Assembly: GCA_963825615.1 (NCBI GenBank)
Contig: CAWGTV010000001.1
Location: forward strand, 186,001-250,000
Source of the DNA: JAHEDT01 sp963825615
GTDB lineage: Bacteria > Desulfobacterota > Desulfuromonadia > Desulfuromonadales > BM103
DNA: 64,000 bases
Reading direction: 5' to 3'
The notes beneath the pieces are model-generated. The model had not been told where the DNA came from, did not search any database, and saw only the letters and a list, made by a program, of their open reading frames with translations. Positions 54,709 through 63,334 of this stretch are shown here, in pieces. Position numbers and translations under genes: made by a program. Each line of letters opens with the position of its first letter. Positions within the stretch are counted from its first letter, which is position 1.

Positions 54709-55836
54709 ATGGAAAAATCCCTGTTCGACAAGGTCCAGATCGGCAATATTACCCTGAACAATCGTTTTGTGCGCAGCGCAACCTGGGAGGGAATGTGTGA
54801 TGCCGAGGGGAATGTCACTCAGCAGCTGGTCGCCTATTACCGAGGGCTGACCCTGGGCGGGACAGGGCTGATCATCACCGGTTATAGCTACGTGCGTGCC
54901 GATGGCAAGCAACTCCCCGGCAAAATGGGCATCAGCAACGACTCCCACCTCCCCGGCCTCATACACCTGACAGAAGCCGTTCACCAGGAGGGCGGGGTAA
55001 TTTTCTGCCAACTGGTCCATGCCGGCGGTCAGACCTCCAGCAAGGTGATCGGCAGCCAGCCTCTGGCACCATCGGTCGTGGACTTTGCCAGCTATCAGGA
55101 GACACCACGGGAGATGAGCACAGAGGACATCGGAAAGGTTGTGGCCGCTTTCGGCGGAGCTGCGGCGCGCGCCAAAAAAGCGGGCTTCGATGGTGTCCAA
55201 CTGCACGGCGCACACGGCTACCTGATCAACCAGTTCCTTTCGCCGCTCTGCAATCAGCGGCAGGATGCCTACGGCGGCAGCCTCGAAAAACGTATGACTT
55301 TTCTCGAAGAAGTCTTTGCCGCAGTCAGGTCGGCCGTGGGTCAGGACTATCCGGTTACCATCAAGCTGACCGCGACCGACCATCTTGACGGCGGACTGCA
55401 GCCGCAGGATGGCGTCGCGATTGCGAAGCGCCTTGCCCAACTTGGCATCGACGCCATCGAAGTTAGCTCGGGAACAGCGGTATCCGGAGCGATGAGCCCG
55501 GTGCGGCAGAAGATCGATGCTCCCGAAAAAGAAGCTTACAATGCTGCGCTGGCCCGCATGATCAAGCATGAGGTCGACGTTCCGGTGATGGTCGTGGGGG
55601 GGTTGCGCTCCTGCGGTGTCATCCAGAAACTGCTTTGGGAAGGAGATGCCGACCTCTTCTCCTTGTCACGGCCACTGATCAGGGAACCTGACCTGCCCGA
55701 GACCTGGCGCCGTGACGACGGCCACACCGCCACATGCATCTCCTGTAACGGCTGTTTCCGGCCCGGGCTCAAGGGTGAAGGCATCTACTGTGTAGTCGAC
55801 CGCATTGCCGCACACAACGTTTCTCCCCAAGCTTAG
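54709..55836 (+). CDS. NADH:flavin oxidoreductase, Old Yellow Enzyme family
   Basis: This is 375 aa. The (beta/alpha)8 barrel has NNRFVRSATWEGMCD, the active-site FDGVQLHGAHGYLINQF and YGGSLEKRMTF, all typical of the OYE group that binds FMN. A C-terminal CISCNGCFRPG resembles the start of the Fe-S site seen in 2,4-dienoyl-CoA reductases, but the protein ends soon after, so no second domain exists. It reduces activated C=C bonds; the substrate is unknown. The start at 54709 has AAGGAGG 6 bases upstream. Confidence 0.82.
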   Translation: MEKSLFDKVQIGNITLNNRFVRSATWEGMCDAEGNVTQQLVAYYRGLTLGGTGLIITGYSYVRADGKQLPGKMGISNDSHLPGLIHLTEAVHQEGGVIFCQLVHAGGQTSSKVIGSQPLAPSVVDFASYQETPREMSTEDIGKVVAAFGGAAARAKKAGFDGVQLHGAHGYLINQFLSPLCNQRQDAYGGSLEKRMTFLEEVFAAVRSAVGQDYPVTIKLTATDHLDGGLQPQDGVAIAKRLAQLGIDAIEVSSGTAVSGAMSPVRQKIDAPEKEAYNAALARMIKHEVDVPVMVVGGLRSCGVIQKLLWEGDADLFSLSRPLIREPDLPETWRRDDGHTATCISCNGCFRPGLKGEGIYCVVDRIAAHNVSPQA

Positions 55837-55918
55837 CGTGAATAGACTCAATTCTCGGCTCTGCCCCTTTCTGACCGCGGAAAAGGCCAAGTCAAACCAT
55901 GGAACCGCCAGGCTGGCT

Positions 55919-55980
55919 ACAGATATCTGCCGTGCTGGTGCAGTTTGGCAAAATTAATGCGTGAACGGCGACAGATATCT
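55919..55980. promoter_or_regulatory. Repeated ACAGATATCT sites, candidate operator pair
   Basis: ACAGATATCT occurs at 55919-55928 and again at 55971-55980, 52 bases apart; the core AGATATCT is palindromic. The second copy touches the -35 box of the AMMECR1 promoter. A dimeric repressor or activator site is possible. Confidence 0.4.
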
Positions 55981-56008
55981 TGAAAAATTCAGTGTATGGC
56001 ACTATGAT
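55980..56008 (+). promoter_or_regulatory. Sigma70-type promoter of the AMMECR1 gene
   Basis: TTGAAA (55980-55985), a 17-base spacer and TATGAT (56003-56008) make a good match, 51 bases before the GTG start at 56059. Confidence 0.6.
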
Positions 56009-56058
56009 TGGCGCGTTCCGCAAATGCAGCATTGAATATTGATTTTATCGGAGGCAGA

Positions 56059-56619
56059 GTGGACCGAGAGTTAAACGCTCACGAAAAGCAAGCCCTTCTG
56101 GCTATTGCCCGCCAAGCGATCGTTCACGGTGTGCAAACCGGACAGGAATACGTCGAGCCCCGCGAGGAGAAAGCCCTTAACCAGCGCAACGGTTGCTTTG
56201 TCACTATCAAGCAGAATGGGCAATTACGTGGCTGCATCGGCAACTTTCAGTCAGAACTGCCGCTCTTCAAAGAGGTCGCCCGCATGGCCCAGGCCTCGGC
56301 GTCCAAGGACCCACGCTTTTATCCTCTCAAAGAGAACGACCTCGACAGCTTCACCCTGGAAATCTCGGTTCTTTCTCCCCTGAACAAAATTGAGAGCATC
56401 GAGGATATCGAAGTCGGCAAGCACGGCATCTACATTGAAAAAAGCTTTTACCGCGGCGTTCTCCTGCCTCAGGTGGCAACGGAGCACAACTGGGATCGCC
56501 AGACGTTCCTCAAGCAGACCTGTATCAAGGCGGGATTGCCGACCGATGCCTGGGAAGCTGACGATGCGGATATCTATGTGTTCAGTGCCCAGGTCTTCGG
56601 CGAGAATACCGTCGGATAG
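56059..56619 (+). CDS. amrA: AMMECR1-domain protein (AmmeMemoRadiSam protein A)
   Basis: This is 186 aa. The conserved core GCFVTIKQNGQLRGCIGNF and ISVLSPLNKIE are the AMMECR1 signatures. In many bacteria it forms a set with Memo and radical SAM genes of unknown function; here those partners are not adjacent. I start at GTG 56059, with GGAGG 4 bases upstream; the open frame extends upstream to 56008 but that part overlaps the promoter. Confidence 0.85.
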   Translation: MDRELNAHEKQALLAIARQAIVHGVQTGQEYVEPREEKALNQRNGCFVTIKQNGQLRGCIGNFQSELPLFKEVARMAQASASKDPRFYPLKENDLDSFTLEISVLSPLNKIESIEDIEVGKHGIYIEKSFYRGVLLPQVATEHNWDRQTFLKQTCIKAGLPTDAWEADDADIYVFSAQVFGENTVG

Positions 56620-56642
56620 GTTGCGGCATACAAAAATCACAT

Positions 56643-56676
56643 AAAAAGGGAAGGCTTGCCAAGCCTTCCCTTTTTT
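56643..56676. terminator. Bidirectional terminator
   Basis: AAAAAGGGAAGGCTT (56643-56657) and AAGCCTTCCCTTTTT (56661-56675) form a 15-bp stem with loop GCC, flanked by A and T runs. It serves the convergent AMMECR1 and diguanylate cyclase genes. Confidence 0.9.
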
Positions 56677-56701
56677 ATCGTCTTCGCGTGGCTCAGGCGT
56701 C

Positions 56702-57610
56702 TCAGCGGGTGGTCACACGGCGATCGATCAGGTAGTTGCTGCCGGGCAGGCTTTTGACGTAATCCTTGATTTCCGTTGCAACCTTGGCAATCTCGATTGG
56801 AGAAGTGAAGGATCGCCTCAGATCTGAAACAACGGCAATCGAAATCGACATGATTGAAAAACGCCTCTTCACCCCGTAGCGGTCCGTTCCCTCAATAAAG
56901 CCTTTGCTAAGGTCATCCGCATCATAATAATCGGGGATAAGCCGGTCAAACTCGTTTATGATCGTTTGGCAAACCTTCTCTACCTGCTCGGGAGATGTGA
57001 TCAGGACAAAATCATCACCTCCGATATGACCGACAAAATCCTGCTGCTCGGCATATTTATCCTTGGCGCGATAGACAACTTCACCTGTCATTTTAATCAG
57101 ATCGCTCCCCTTGGCGTAGCCGTATTTGTCGTTGAACGCCTTGAAGTCATCCAGGTCGATATAACAAAGGGCAAACTTCTCTCCACGATCCATCTTCTCC
57201 TTGAGGACCTGCTCGATTGCCAGGTTCCCCGGCAGGCGGGTTAAAGGGCTGGCATCCAGGTAACGCAGTTGGCTGTTCTTGATCTTCAGCATCATCTCCT
57301 GGATTTCCCGATCAAGACCGTCACTGACGGTGAGAAATTCCCGCGGTGACATCTCGTCAAGAACGACATCCCCGAGATATCTGGCCGCCTTGCGCAAACG
57401 ATCGAGAATGCTCGCCGATTGATGCACAGCAAACACCATCCCGATCAAGCCACCTAAAAACCCTGCCAGGCCGAGGATCAGCACCGCAAACTGGCTGTTG
57501 CGGATCAGAGCGAGAGTGGCAGGGCGTTGCAAGGGCTCCACTTGGACAGCAACCTGCTCAAGGGAAGACAAGCGCAACCAGTCCCGCCAGGACAAAACCG
57601 ACAGACGCAA
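56702..57610 (-). CDS. Diguanylate cyclase (GGDEF), N-terminus probably frameshifted
   Basis: The frame encodes one clear helix (about 40-62), a HAMP-like linker and a GGDEF domain with IDLDDFKAFNDKYGYAKGSD and HIGGDDF. GGDDF is a conservative variant, so activity is plausible; no RxxD I-site is present (EQQD in its place). The true start is probably an ATG at 57652: in another frame 57652-57565 encodes MHYTLIRYILISFL and on, a perfect first helix. Removing one G from GGG at 57562-57564 joins the two and gives a two-helix membrane cyclase. Confidence 0.75.
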   Translation of the reverse strand: MRLSVLSWRDWLRLSSLEQVAVQVEPLQRPATLALIRNSQFAVLILGLAGFLGGLIGMVFAVHQSASILDRLRKAARYLGDVVLDEMSPREFLTVSDGLDREIQEMMLKIKNSQLRYLDASPLTRLPGNLAIEQVLKEKMDRGEKFALCYIDLDDFKAFNDKYGYAKGSDLIKMTGEVVYRAKDKYAEQQDFVGHIGGDDFVLITSPEQVEKVCQTIINEFDRLIPDYYDADDLSKGFIEGTDRYGVKRRFSIMSISIAVVSDLRRSFTSPIEIAKVATEIKDYVKSLPGSNYLIDRRVTTR

Positions 57611-57690
57611 CGAGAAAACTGATCAGAATGTAGCGAATCAGGGTGTAGTGCATATTCAGTTGTGGTCAACTCTTGAGTAGAATGATGATA

Positions 57691-58002
57691 TTAAGGCTTC
57701 AGTTCGACCGACTCTTCTTTAAACCAGCGGTCAAACCAGGTCCGGTGGTCCTTTTCGGACAATATTCTGAAATCGTTCGGCCCCAGCCAAACTCCGCCAC
57801 AATTCAAGCACTTGTCCATCGGCACCCCCCTGAAATCGATCGGTTCGATTGTGTCGCCGCATTTGGGACAACGGTTATGGCAATATTGACGGATCAGCTT
57901 CTCACGGGTTTCCGACTTGATTTTTTCGATCAGTTCTTTTTCCAGGTCGTGAAAATATTTGTTCTCAATTGCTCTTTTACGTTCTTCCCAAGCATCGGTC
58001 AT
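57691..58002 (-). CDS. TFIIB-type zinc ribbon protein
   Basis: This is 103 aa. The N-terminal half is a charged helix (ERKRAIENKYFHDLEKELIEKIK), the rest a zinc ribbon with RCPKCGDTIEPIDFRGVPMDKCLNCGGVWLGP split into CPKCG and CLNCGGVWL. This is the zf-TFIIB group (COG3809) of bacterial proteins of unknown role. It lies between the diguanylate cyclase and cas6 genes. Confidence 0.78.
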   Translation of the reverse strand: MTDAWEERKRAIENKYFHDLEKELIEKIKSETREKLIRQYCHNRCPKCGDTIEPIDFRGVPMDKCLNCGGVWLGPNDFRILSEKDHRTWFDRWFKEESVELKP

Positions 58003-58036
58003 GGCAGAGACTCCTGGACATAACTATTTTATCCAA

Positions 58037-58630
58037 TTATAACGAGCATTTGAATGGCAGCAACGAAGATTCGGAACTAATTTCAAAACGACCCGCACCG
58101 TAAGTTGCACCCTTACCAATACCAAACAGTGACGCAACGGCAAGCACCCAGTAAAGTTCTTCAAGGGCTCGTCCCGCAAGGGTCATTTCCCCGACAAACC
58201 CACCGAGCGCGAGGCCCTGACGTGTCGACAGCGTACGCCAGTCCTGCCAGCGAAGCTGTACATCCAAAACATCAAGTTCGCGGGCCAATCCGAGTATTTG
58301 TGCTGGATCATCAAGCACCTCAACCCCACAGTGGGCATAGAGCATCGAAGTGGCACGCCGCAGCATAAAGGGGAAAACCTGAAAAAAACTTGGCTTCCTT
58401 AAGGGCTTGCCGTCGACCATCAGGCGGGTCGGCGTGAGATATTTTATGCTGATTTTGCTGGTTACACCCTGCCTTTGCAGAACCCAGGTCAAAGGCTGGA
58501 CGGCACATGCCAGGGATTCAGGCGACTCACTCTGGCACCACGCCAGACTGGTCGAGTGGTCGGCGTGCCGATGATAGACTTCGGTCACTACAAAATTCCC
58601 CTCACCATTGACCAACCCAAGGTGCACCAA
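58037..58630 (-). CDS. cas6: CRISPR endoribonuclease Cas6, C-terminal part (frameshifted)
   Basis: This carries the C-terminal RAMP region: IKYLTPTRLMVDGKPL, WRTLSTRQGLALGGFVGEMTLAG and the glycine-rich loop GIGKGATYGAGRFEI, which binds the crRNA repeat. The N-terminal part is in another frame (58602-59030), and one extra base near 58621 divides the gene. Restored length is about 330 aa, normal for this Cas6 group. Cas6 cuts CRISPR precursor RNA within repeats. No other cas gene or array is in the window, so it is a stand-alone cas6. Confidence 0.8.
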   Translation of the reverse strand: MVHLGLVNGEGNFVVTEVYHRHADHSTSLAWCQSESPESLACAVQPLTWVLQRQGVTSKISIKYLTPTRLMVDGKPLRKPSFFQVFPFMLRRATSMLYAHCGVEVLDDPAQILGLARELDVLDVQLRWQDWRTLSTRQGLALGGFVGEMTLAGRALEELYWVLAVASLFGIGKGATYGAGRFEISSESSLLPFKCSL

Positions 58631-59030
58631 GTCGCATCAGGCTGCGCAGAAAGTCATGGATAAACGGAATACCGGTGCCGATAAAGAGCACCTCGAGTTC
58701 GAGCCGGTCGCCGTCGGCGAACAATTGTTCCTGTATGATCGGCATGGTCACAACGAACGCCGGCGCTGGTTTCTGGAATTTGCGCTGGGCGACCGGGTCG
58801 TCACTCAATGCCGGCTGGAAGAGCCTTTGCCATTCCCGGTCGGCTGCGATATCATTTGCATCAAATATTTGCCGCGCCGCAATCCGCAGCCTGCGGCCGA
58901 TACCAAGGAAATCAGCAGGTTGCACCTGACAAGGAGAGATGAATCCCAGGTCAAACCGCGCCTGGACGATATCGACCTGCTGGAGAGCCTCCGGCCATTG
59001 CGGCAACAGTAAAAGGTTATCAGTAATCAT
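58602..59030 (-). CDS. cas6: CRISPR endoribonuclease Cas6, N-terminal part (frameshifted)
   Basis: This 142-residue frame gives the first RAMP domain up to IPFIHDFLRSLMRLGA; the remaining residues (PWVGQW) are out of frame. Deleting one G of the GG at 58621-58622 (plus strand) makes the junction LMRLGALGLVNGEGNF and continues into the C-terminal part. Segments such as PAPAFVVTMP and LEVLFIGTGIPFI fit the family. It is transcribed away from the second tgt gene. Confidence 0.7.
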   Translation of the reverse strand: MITDNLLLLPQWPEALQQVDIVQARFDLGFISPCQVQPADFLGIGRRLRIAARQIFDANDIAADREWQRLFQPALSDDPVAQRKFQKPAPAFVVTMPIIQEQLFADGDRLELEVLFIGTGIPFIHDFLRSLMRLGAPWVGQW

Positions 59031-59133
59031 TGCGGGTTATTGTAGTCCTTGTACAATTCTGCTAGAGTCCGCCGATAAATGACTGAACCCGATTTACCGG
59101 TGCAACGTCTGCGCCAGAAAAGCCTAACATATC

Positions 59134-60257
59134 ATGCTGCAATTTGAACTTCTGGCCCAAGATAAAACAACCCGAGCCAGGCGTGGTCGTCTCACCACTC
59201 CGCACGGCATGATCGAAACACCCATCTTCATGCCAGTTGGCACGCATGGCGCCCTCAAAGCGATGACTCCGGCTCAAGTCGATGAAGCCGGCGCCCAGAT
59301 CATCCTTTCCAACACCTACCACCTGCACCTCAAGCCGGGGGAAGGGCTGGTGGAAAAAGCCGGCGGGCTACATAAATTCATGCACTGGCCAAAGCCAATC
59401 CTTACTGACAGCGGCGGATTCCAGGTTTTTTCCCTGCCACAAAAAGAGATTACCGAGGACGGCGTCTTCTTTAAGCACGAAGTCAATGGCGACCGCATCT
59501 TTCTCGGCCCTCGCGAGGCAACCAACATCCAGAACCAGCTCGGTGCCGACATCATCATGGCCTTCGACGAATGCATCCCCTACCCGGCTACGCACGATTA
59601 CGCCAACAAATCGATTCGCAAGACGCTGCGCTGGGCTGAGGAATGCCTGAAAGCTCACAACCGCACGGACCAGGCCCTGTTCGGCATCGTTCAGGGAAGC
59701 GTTTACAATGACCTGCGCCGTGACTGTGCACTGGCCCTCAAGGATATGAACTTCCCCGGTTACGCCATTGGCGGGGTCAGCGTCGGTGAGGGTTTGGAAC
59801 TGCTCAAAAAAGTCGTTGACTACACCGAGCCATATCTCCCCGAGGATAAGCCCAGGTACCTGATGGGTGTCGGTCTGCCGGAAGACATCCTCGAAAGTAT
59901 CGAACGCGGCATGGACATGTTCGATTGTGTCATCCCGACCCGTTATGCCCGCAGCGCCACCCTCTTTACTCGGCGCGGCAAGGTCCGCCTGACCAACCGA
60001 CGTTACCGCCGTGATTTTTTTCCCGTCGACGCCGCATGCAGTTGCTATTGCTGCAGCAACTTCACCGGGCTTATCTACATCATTTGTTCAACGCCAACGA
60101 GGTTCTCTCTGCGACCCTGGCGGCGATCCACAACGTGCGTTTTTACCTCGACATGGTCGCCGGGGCTCGCGCGGCAATCGAAGCCAATGAATACCCCGCC
60201 TTCAAGGCAGAGTTCCTCGGCGAGTACCTGCGCGATGATGGCAGTTCCGGGCATTGA
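59134..60257 (+). CDS. tgt: Second tRNA-guanine transglycosylase, frameshifted near its zinc site
   Basis: This is a diverged paralog of the tgt at 38.8 kb. It has TPIFMPVGTHGALKAM, LTDSGGFQVFSLP, MAFDECIPYP, FGIVQGS, AIGGVSVGEG, IPTRYARS and CSCYCCSNF. At about 60065 a base is missing (TTCACCGGG for an expected TTCACCCGG): the first frame goes on as nonsense to 60285, while the correct end (RAYLHHLFNANEVL, AAIHNVRFYLDMV with the zinc His) is in the next frame to 60257. The change from GGLSVGE to GGVSVGE is near the base pocket. If real, the frameshift removes a zinc ligand and would inactivate it; if an error, the cell has two Tgt enzymes. Confidence 0.82.
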
Positions 60258-60288
60258 CCCGAGCCTTGCCAATCAGCATAATTGAGGC

Positions 60289-61089
60289 ATGGCTGACGAC
60301 TCCCGCGCTCTCAGAATTGATGCCGAACTGGGCAAACGGTTATACAAGGCGCTGACCGCAACCGGCGATGAGCTCTTCCAGGTCCTTGTTGATCCTGACA
60401 TGCAGGTGCTGCGCTCACTCCTCAAGAACCCGTGCCTCAACGAGGAGCATCTCCTCACCCTGCTCAAACGCCGCGATCTCAGCGAAGATTTCCTCAAAGC
60501 CGTCTACCAGCTGGACATATCCAGGCACAGCCATCGCTTGCAGGTCGCCCTGGTGAAAAATCCCGGGACTCCGGGTCCGATCGCGCTGGCACTGCTGCCT
60601 TACCTTCACCTCTTCGAGTTGGTTGACCTCTGTATGGTCCCAGGCGTCACACCTGACCAGAAATTTGCCGCCGAGCGTGCCATCCTACATCGGCTGCCGA
60701 CCACGGAGCTCGGCAACAAGATGACTCTCGCCCGGCGCGCTACGGCCACCGTAGTCGGCGCCATCCTCAAAGAGGGCGATACCCCTCTGGTCGAAATCTG
60801 CCTGAGCAGCCCACGCCTGCGTGAAGTTGCCATTCTGCAGTTTATAAACAGTGCCAATGCCTCTGCCGAGACGATCTCCATGATCGCCAGGCATCCCAAG
60901 TGGAAACTGCGCCCGAACTTAAGGCTTGCCATTCTAAAAAACCGGCGTACGCCAGCGATCTGGTTTACCCTTTTCCTCCCGCAGCTGCGCACCCCTGACG
61001 TGCGCAACCTGCTGGTCTCGCGTCGGCTTGCTCCAGCACAAAAGCAGCTTGTCCAGGATGAATTGAAAAAACGCGGCTCTGGTCGATAA
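60289..61089 (+). CDS. Hypothetical helical-repeat protein
   Basis: This is 266 aa of mostly helices, with repeating elements such as VLRSLLKNPCLNEEHLLTLLKRR, LVEICLSSPRLREVAILQF and NLRLAILKNRRTPAIWFTLFLPQLRTPD. They resemble HEAT or leucine-rich variant repeats that bind proteins. No signal peptide, membrane helix or catalytic motif. I do not recognise the family. It begins about 32 bases after the second tgt gene on the same strand, which may mean cotranscription. Confidence 0.6.
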   Translation: MADDSRALRIDAELGKRLYKALTATGDELFQVLVDPDMQVLRSLLKNPCLNEEHLLTLLKRRDLSEDFLKAVYQLDISRHSHRLQVALVKNPGTPGPIALALLPYLHLFELVDLCMVPGVTPDQKFAAERAILHRLPTTELGNKMTLARRATATVVGAILKEGDTPLVEICLSSPRLREVAILQFINSANASAETISMIARHPKWKLRPNLRLAILKNRRTPAIWFTLFLPQLRTPDVRNLLVSRRLAPAQKQLVQDELKKRGSGR

Positions 61090-61348
61090 TGACCAGGCAA
61101 GGCGTGAAATATGCATCTTGGTATCTTTTCCCCGGGAAAAACTGTACACTGTACAGGTAACGCAATCCCCAAGAGCCCCTCGCAAACCACCATCGCCGAT
61201 AAAGCCGCACGGAGATCCCGTTACAGAGGTGCATAACCCTGATCGGTGAAGCCCGTCAGGTCAATTGTCATGCCTGCCGGAAGTTTAAAGGTCCGCGTGT
61301 TTTTTCCGGGGAGGTCATGACCAGCCCCAAAGCATAAGGAGTCCCATC

Positions 61349-61753
61349 ATGCCAAGCAGTACATTCACAGCCGGTGACCCAATCGAAGCACGTTGCACCA
61401 AATGCCGCAAAAACGGTGGTCACACCATCATCACCAGCACCGATAGCGGCCCGGACATGGTCCAGTGCGACGCCTGCAGTCGGCAACACAAGTATCGTCC
61501 GCCGACAGCCGCCAAAAAGCCTTCAGTACGCCGAACGGTAGATCCGAAAGCTGCCGAGTGTAAAGCGTGGGAAGATTTGCGCCCCAGCATGAGTAGCGAA
61601 CATGCAACCGCTTATTCCATGACGACGGCATTCAAGGTCAAATCCCTGATGAATCACCCCATATTTGGCCTCGGCGTTGTGCAGCGCTTGGCCGGCCCGC
61701 GCAAAGTCGAAGTCCTTTTCGAGGACGGCAAAAAAACCATGCGCTGCAAATAG
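61349..61753 (+). CDS. Hypothetical zinc-binding protein with CarD/UvrD-like C-terminal motif
   Basis: This is 134 aa. The N-terminus has CTKC and CDACSRQHKY, a zinc-ribbon pattern; the C-terminus HPIFGLGVVQRLAGPRKVEVLFEDG resembles the small Tudor-like motif found at the end of UvrD and in CarD-like proteins, which binds RNA polymerase or nucleic acid. A role near transcription or repair is inferred only. AAGGAG is 8 bases before the ATG. The 259-base gap upstream holds no supported gene. Confidence 0.55.
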   Translation: MPSSTFTAGDPIEARCTKCRKNGGHTIITSTDSGPDMVQCDACSRQHKYRPPTAAKKPSVRRTVDPKAAECKAWEDLRPSMSSEHATAYSMTTAFKVKSLMNHPIFGLGVVQRLAGPRKVEVLFEDGKKTMRCK

Positions 61754-61830
61754 TCAGAACCGAAACAGTTGACATTCTCTTGGGTGGACGCAGTTTAACG
61801 CCGGTGTTTCCCCGAACAAGGTGAAGTGAA

Positions 61831-62043
61831 ATGCAACTATGCGACCTCTGTGCAGAACAGTCGAAGAAATCTCCCAATGGCAAGCCACATGAATACCTGA
61901 GGAAAACTGACAAATGCAGAATTTTCGAGGGGAAGAAGCCCAGAGGATTCGAAGAGCAGGACTATCAGTGCCTGACCTGCAATGCAAAATTTACACAGAG
62001 CACCAATAAAAACGATCTGCCTTGGACCCTCTGGCGCGGCTAA
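61831..62043 (+). CDS. Small zinc-ribbon protein
   Basis: This is 70 aa with CDLC near the start and CLTC later (LCDLCAEQ and YQCLTCNAKF), enough for one zinc site. I know no name for it. AAGGTGA precedes the ATG by 6 bases. It lies 77 bases after the previous zinc-binding gene and may share its role. Confidence 0.55.
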   Translation: MQLCDLCAEQSKKSPNGKPHEYLRKTDKCRIFEGKKPRGFEEQDYQCLTCNAKFTQSTNKNDLPWTLWRG

Positions 62044-62148
62044 GTGGGCTGAGGCAGTTGTCATGCAGTGCCGTTACCGTGACAGGCTGCTGACAGAACA
62101 TTAGCCGCTCTTTTAAACCAGCATTTCACCCCCGCCTTGCAGGAGAGC

Positions 62149-63235
62149 TCATTTACTGTACCATCGGCAGGGTAAAAATGATGTCGTTCGATCACCTAGA
62201 TTGCTGGAGACGAAGATCTCCCCACTATGATCAACAATGATCTGTTTAACGATGCTCACCCCCAACCCCAGGCCGCTGGTTTCGGTAGTTGCAAACTCGG
62301 CGCGATAAAACCTGCCGAAGATGCACTCAATTTTTTGCGGCGTCATTCCTAACCCCTGTTCGATCACAGAAACGTCGACCTTGTCCTTTTGGGTCACTGT
62401 CTGAATCTTGATTGTCCCCCTCTTGGGACGAAGACTTGATCGCGTTGCTGAGCAGGTTATTCAGCACCTGAGCGATGCGACCGCCATCGACACGCATGGT
62501 CTTAGGCAATGGATTGCTTGGCACAAACACGATAGTGTACCGACCGGCCTTCACGCCCAGGGAATTAATCACATCCTCTATGATTCCACCAGATGTGCAC
62601 TCTTTGCGCACAAGGCCCAGAAACCTGTCGAGCTGGATGCGGCAGACATCCAGCAGGTCGTCGACCAAACGGTTGAGAACATCGGCTTTGCTTTTGATGA
62701 TGTCGACATATCCGGTTCTCTGATCCTCGGTCGCGCACATCTTGACAGTCTCTTCAAACCGTTCGAAATAACCGATAGTGGCGACCAGCAGTGTACGCAG
62801 TTCGTGCGCCACGATCGAGATGAAATCGCTCATGGCCTGGTCGTGATTGCGCAGAGCCTCCTCCGCTGCCCGCTATTCAGCGATATCGTGGACACTGCTC
62901 AAAATCCTCAGTTCACCCTTGAATTCAACCGAGCGACTGGAGATAAGGAAGGTCATCGGCCGCTTGCCTTTGCGGTATTCATGGACATGATGACCTTTAT
63001 CAAACAAAGACTCATAGGCCTCGAGAATCTAGGAGCATCCATTGGAATGCATGTTTTCCGTCCAGAAGCGGGAATTTTTCAGACATTCCCGCATGGAACA
63101 ACCTAAGCTGAGAGTGATATCGTCGCTCACAAAAGTTGCACAAAAATCTCCGCAGGCCCCGCAACTATAGATTATCGCCGGGGAATAAAAGGATGTTTTG
63201 GATTCGTTGTGCAGCTGAATCGGGGCTCCTGACAC
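62149..63235 (-). pseudogene. Decayed PAS-domain histidine kinase
   Basis: One frame runs from 63235 with a PAS domain (AIIYSCGACGDFCATFVSDDI, FWTENMHSNGCS), is stopped by TAG at 63029-63031, goes on (ILEAYESLFDKGHHVHEYRKGKRP, ELRILSSVHDIAE), is stopped again by TAG at 62873-62875, then continues with RAAEEALRNHDQAMSDF and the H box FISIVAHELRT. An extra base near 62426 moves the frame to the ATPase part (VIEQGLGMTPQKIECIFGRF, SGLGLGVSIVKQI), and a further shift near 62188 precedes the usual ending IIFTLPMVQ. Two stops and two shifts make it nonfunctional. It was probably a soluble sensor kinase. Confidence 0.8.
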
Positions 63236-63334
63236 TTGACGGTGTTTGCCATCTGAAAAGAGCTTTACCCCTTGGGCGCGGCGTCAACTAGGACGTACCA
63301 GCTTTGCAAGACAGGCGATATTTGCGGGGGGCGA

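Noticed and set aside
61205..61337. Short frame encoding VNCHACRKFKGPRVFSGEV before the zinc-binding gene
   Set aside because: It has no start codon and no Shine-Dalgarno; too little to call a gene.
58000..61350. CRISPR array near cas6
   Set aside because: No direct repeats of 25-40 bases with regular spacers are visible in the neighbouring gaps.
62873..63031. In-frame TAG codons in the PAS kinase as pyrrolysine or readthrough sites
   Set aside because: The same gene has two frameshifts, and TAG is a normal stop for other genes here (miaB and the GGDEF gene at 45815). Decay explains it better.
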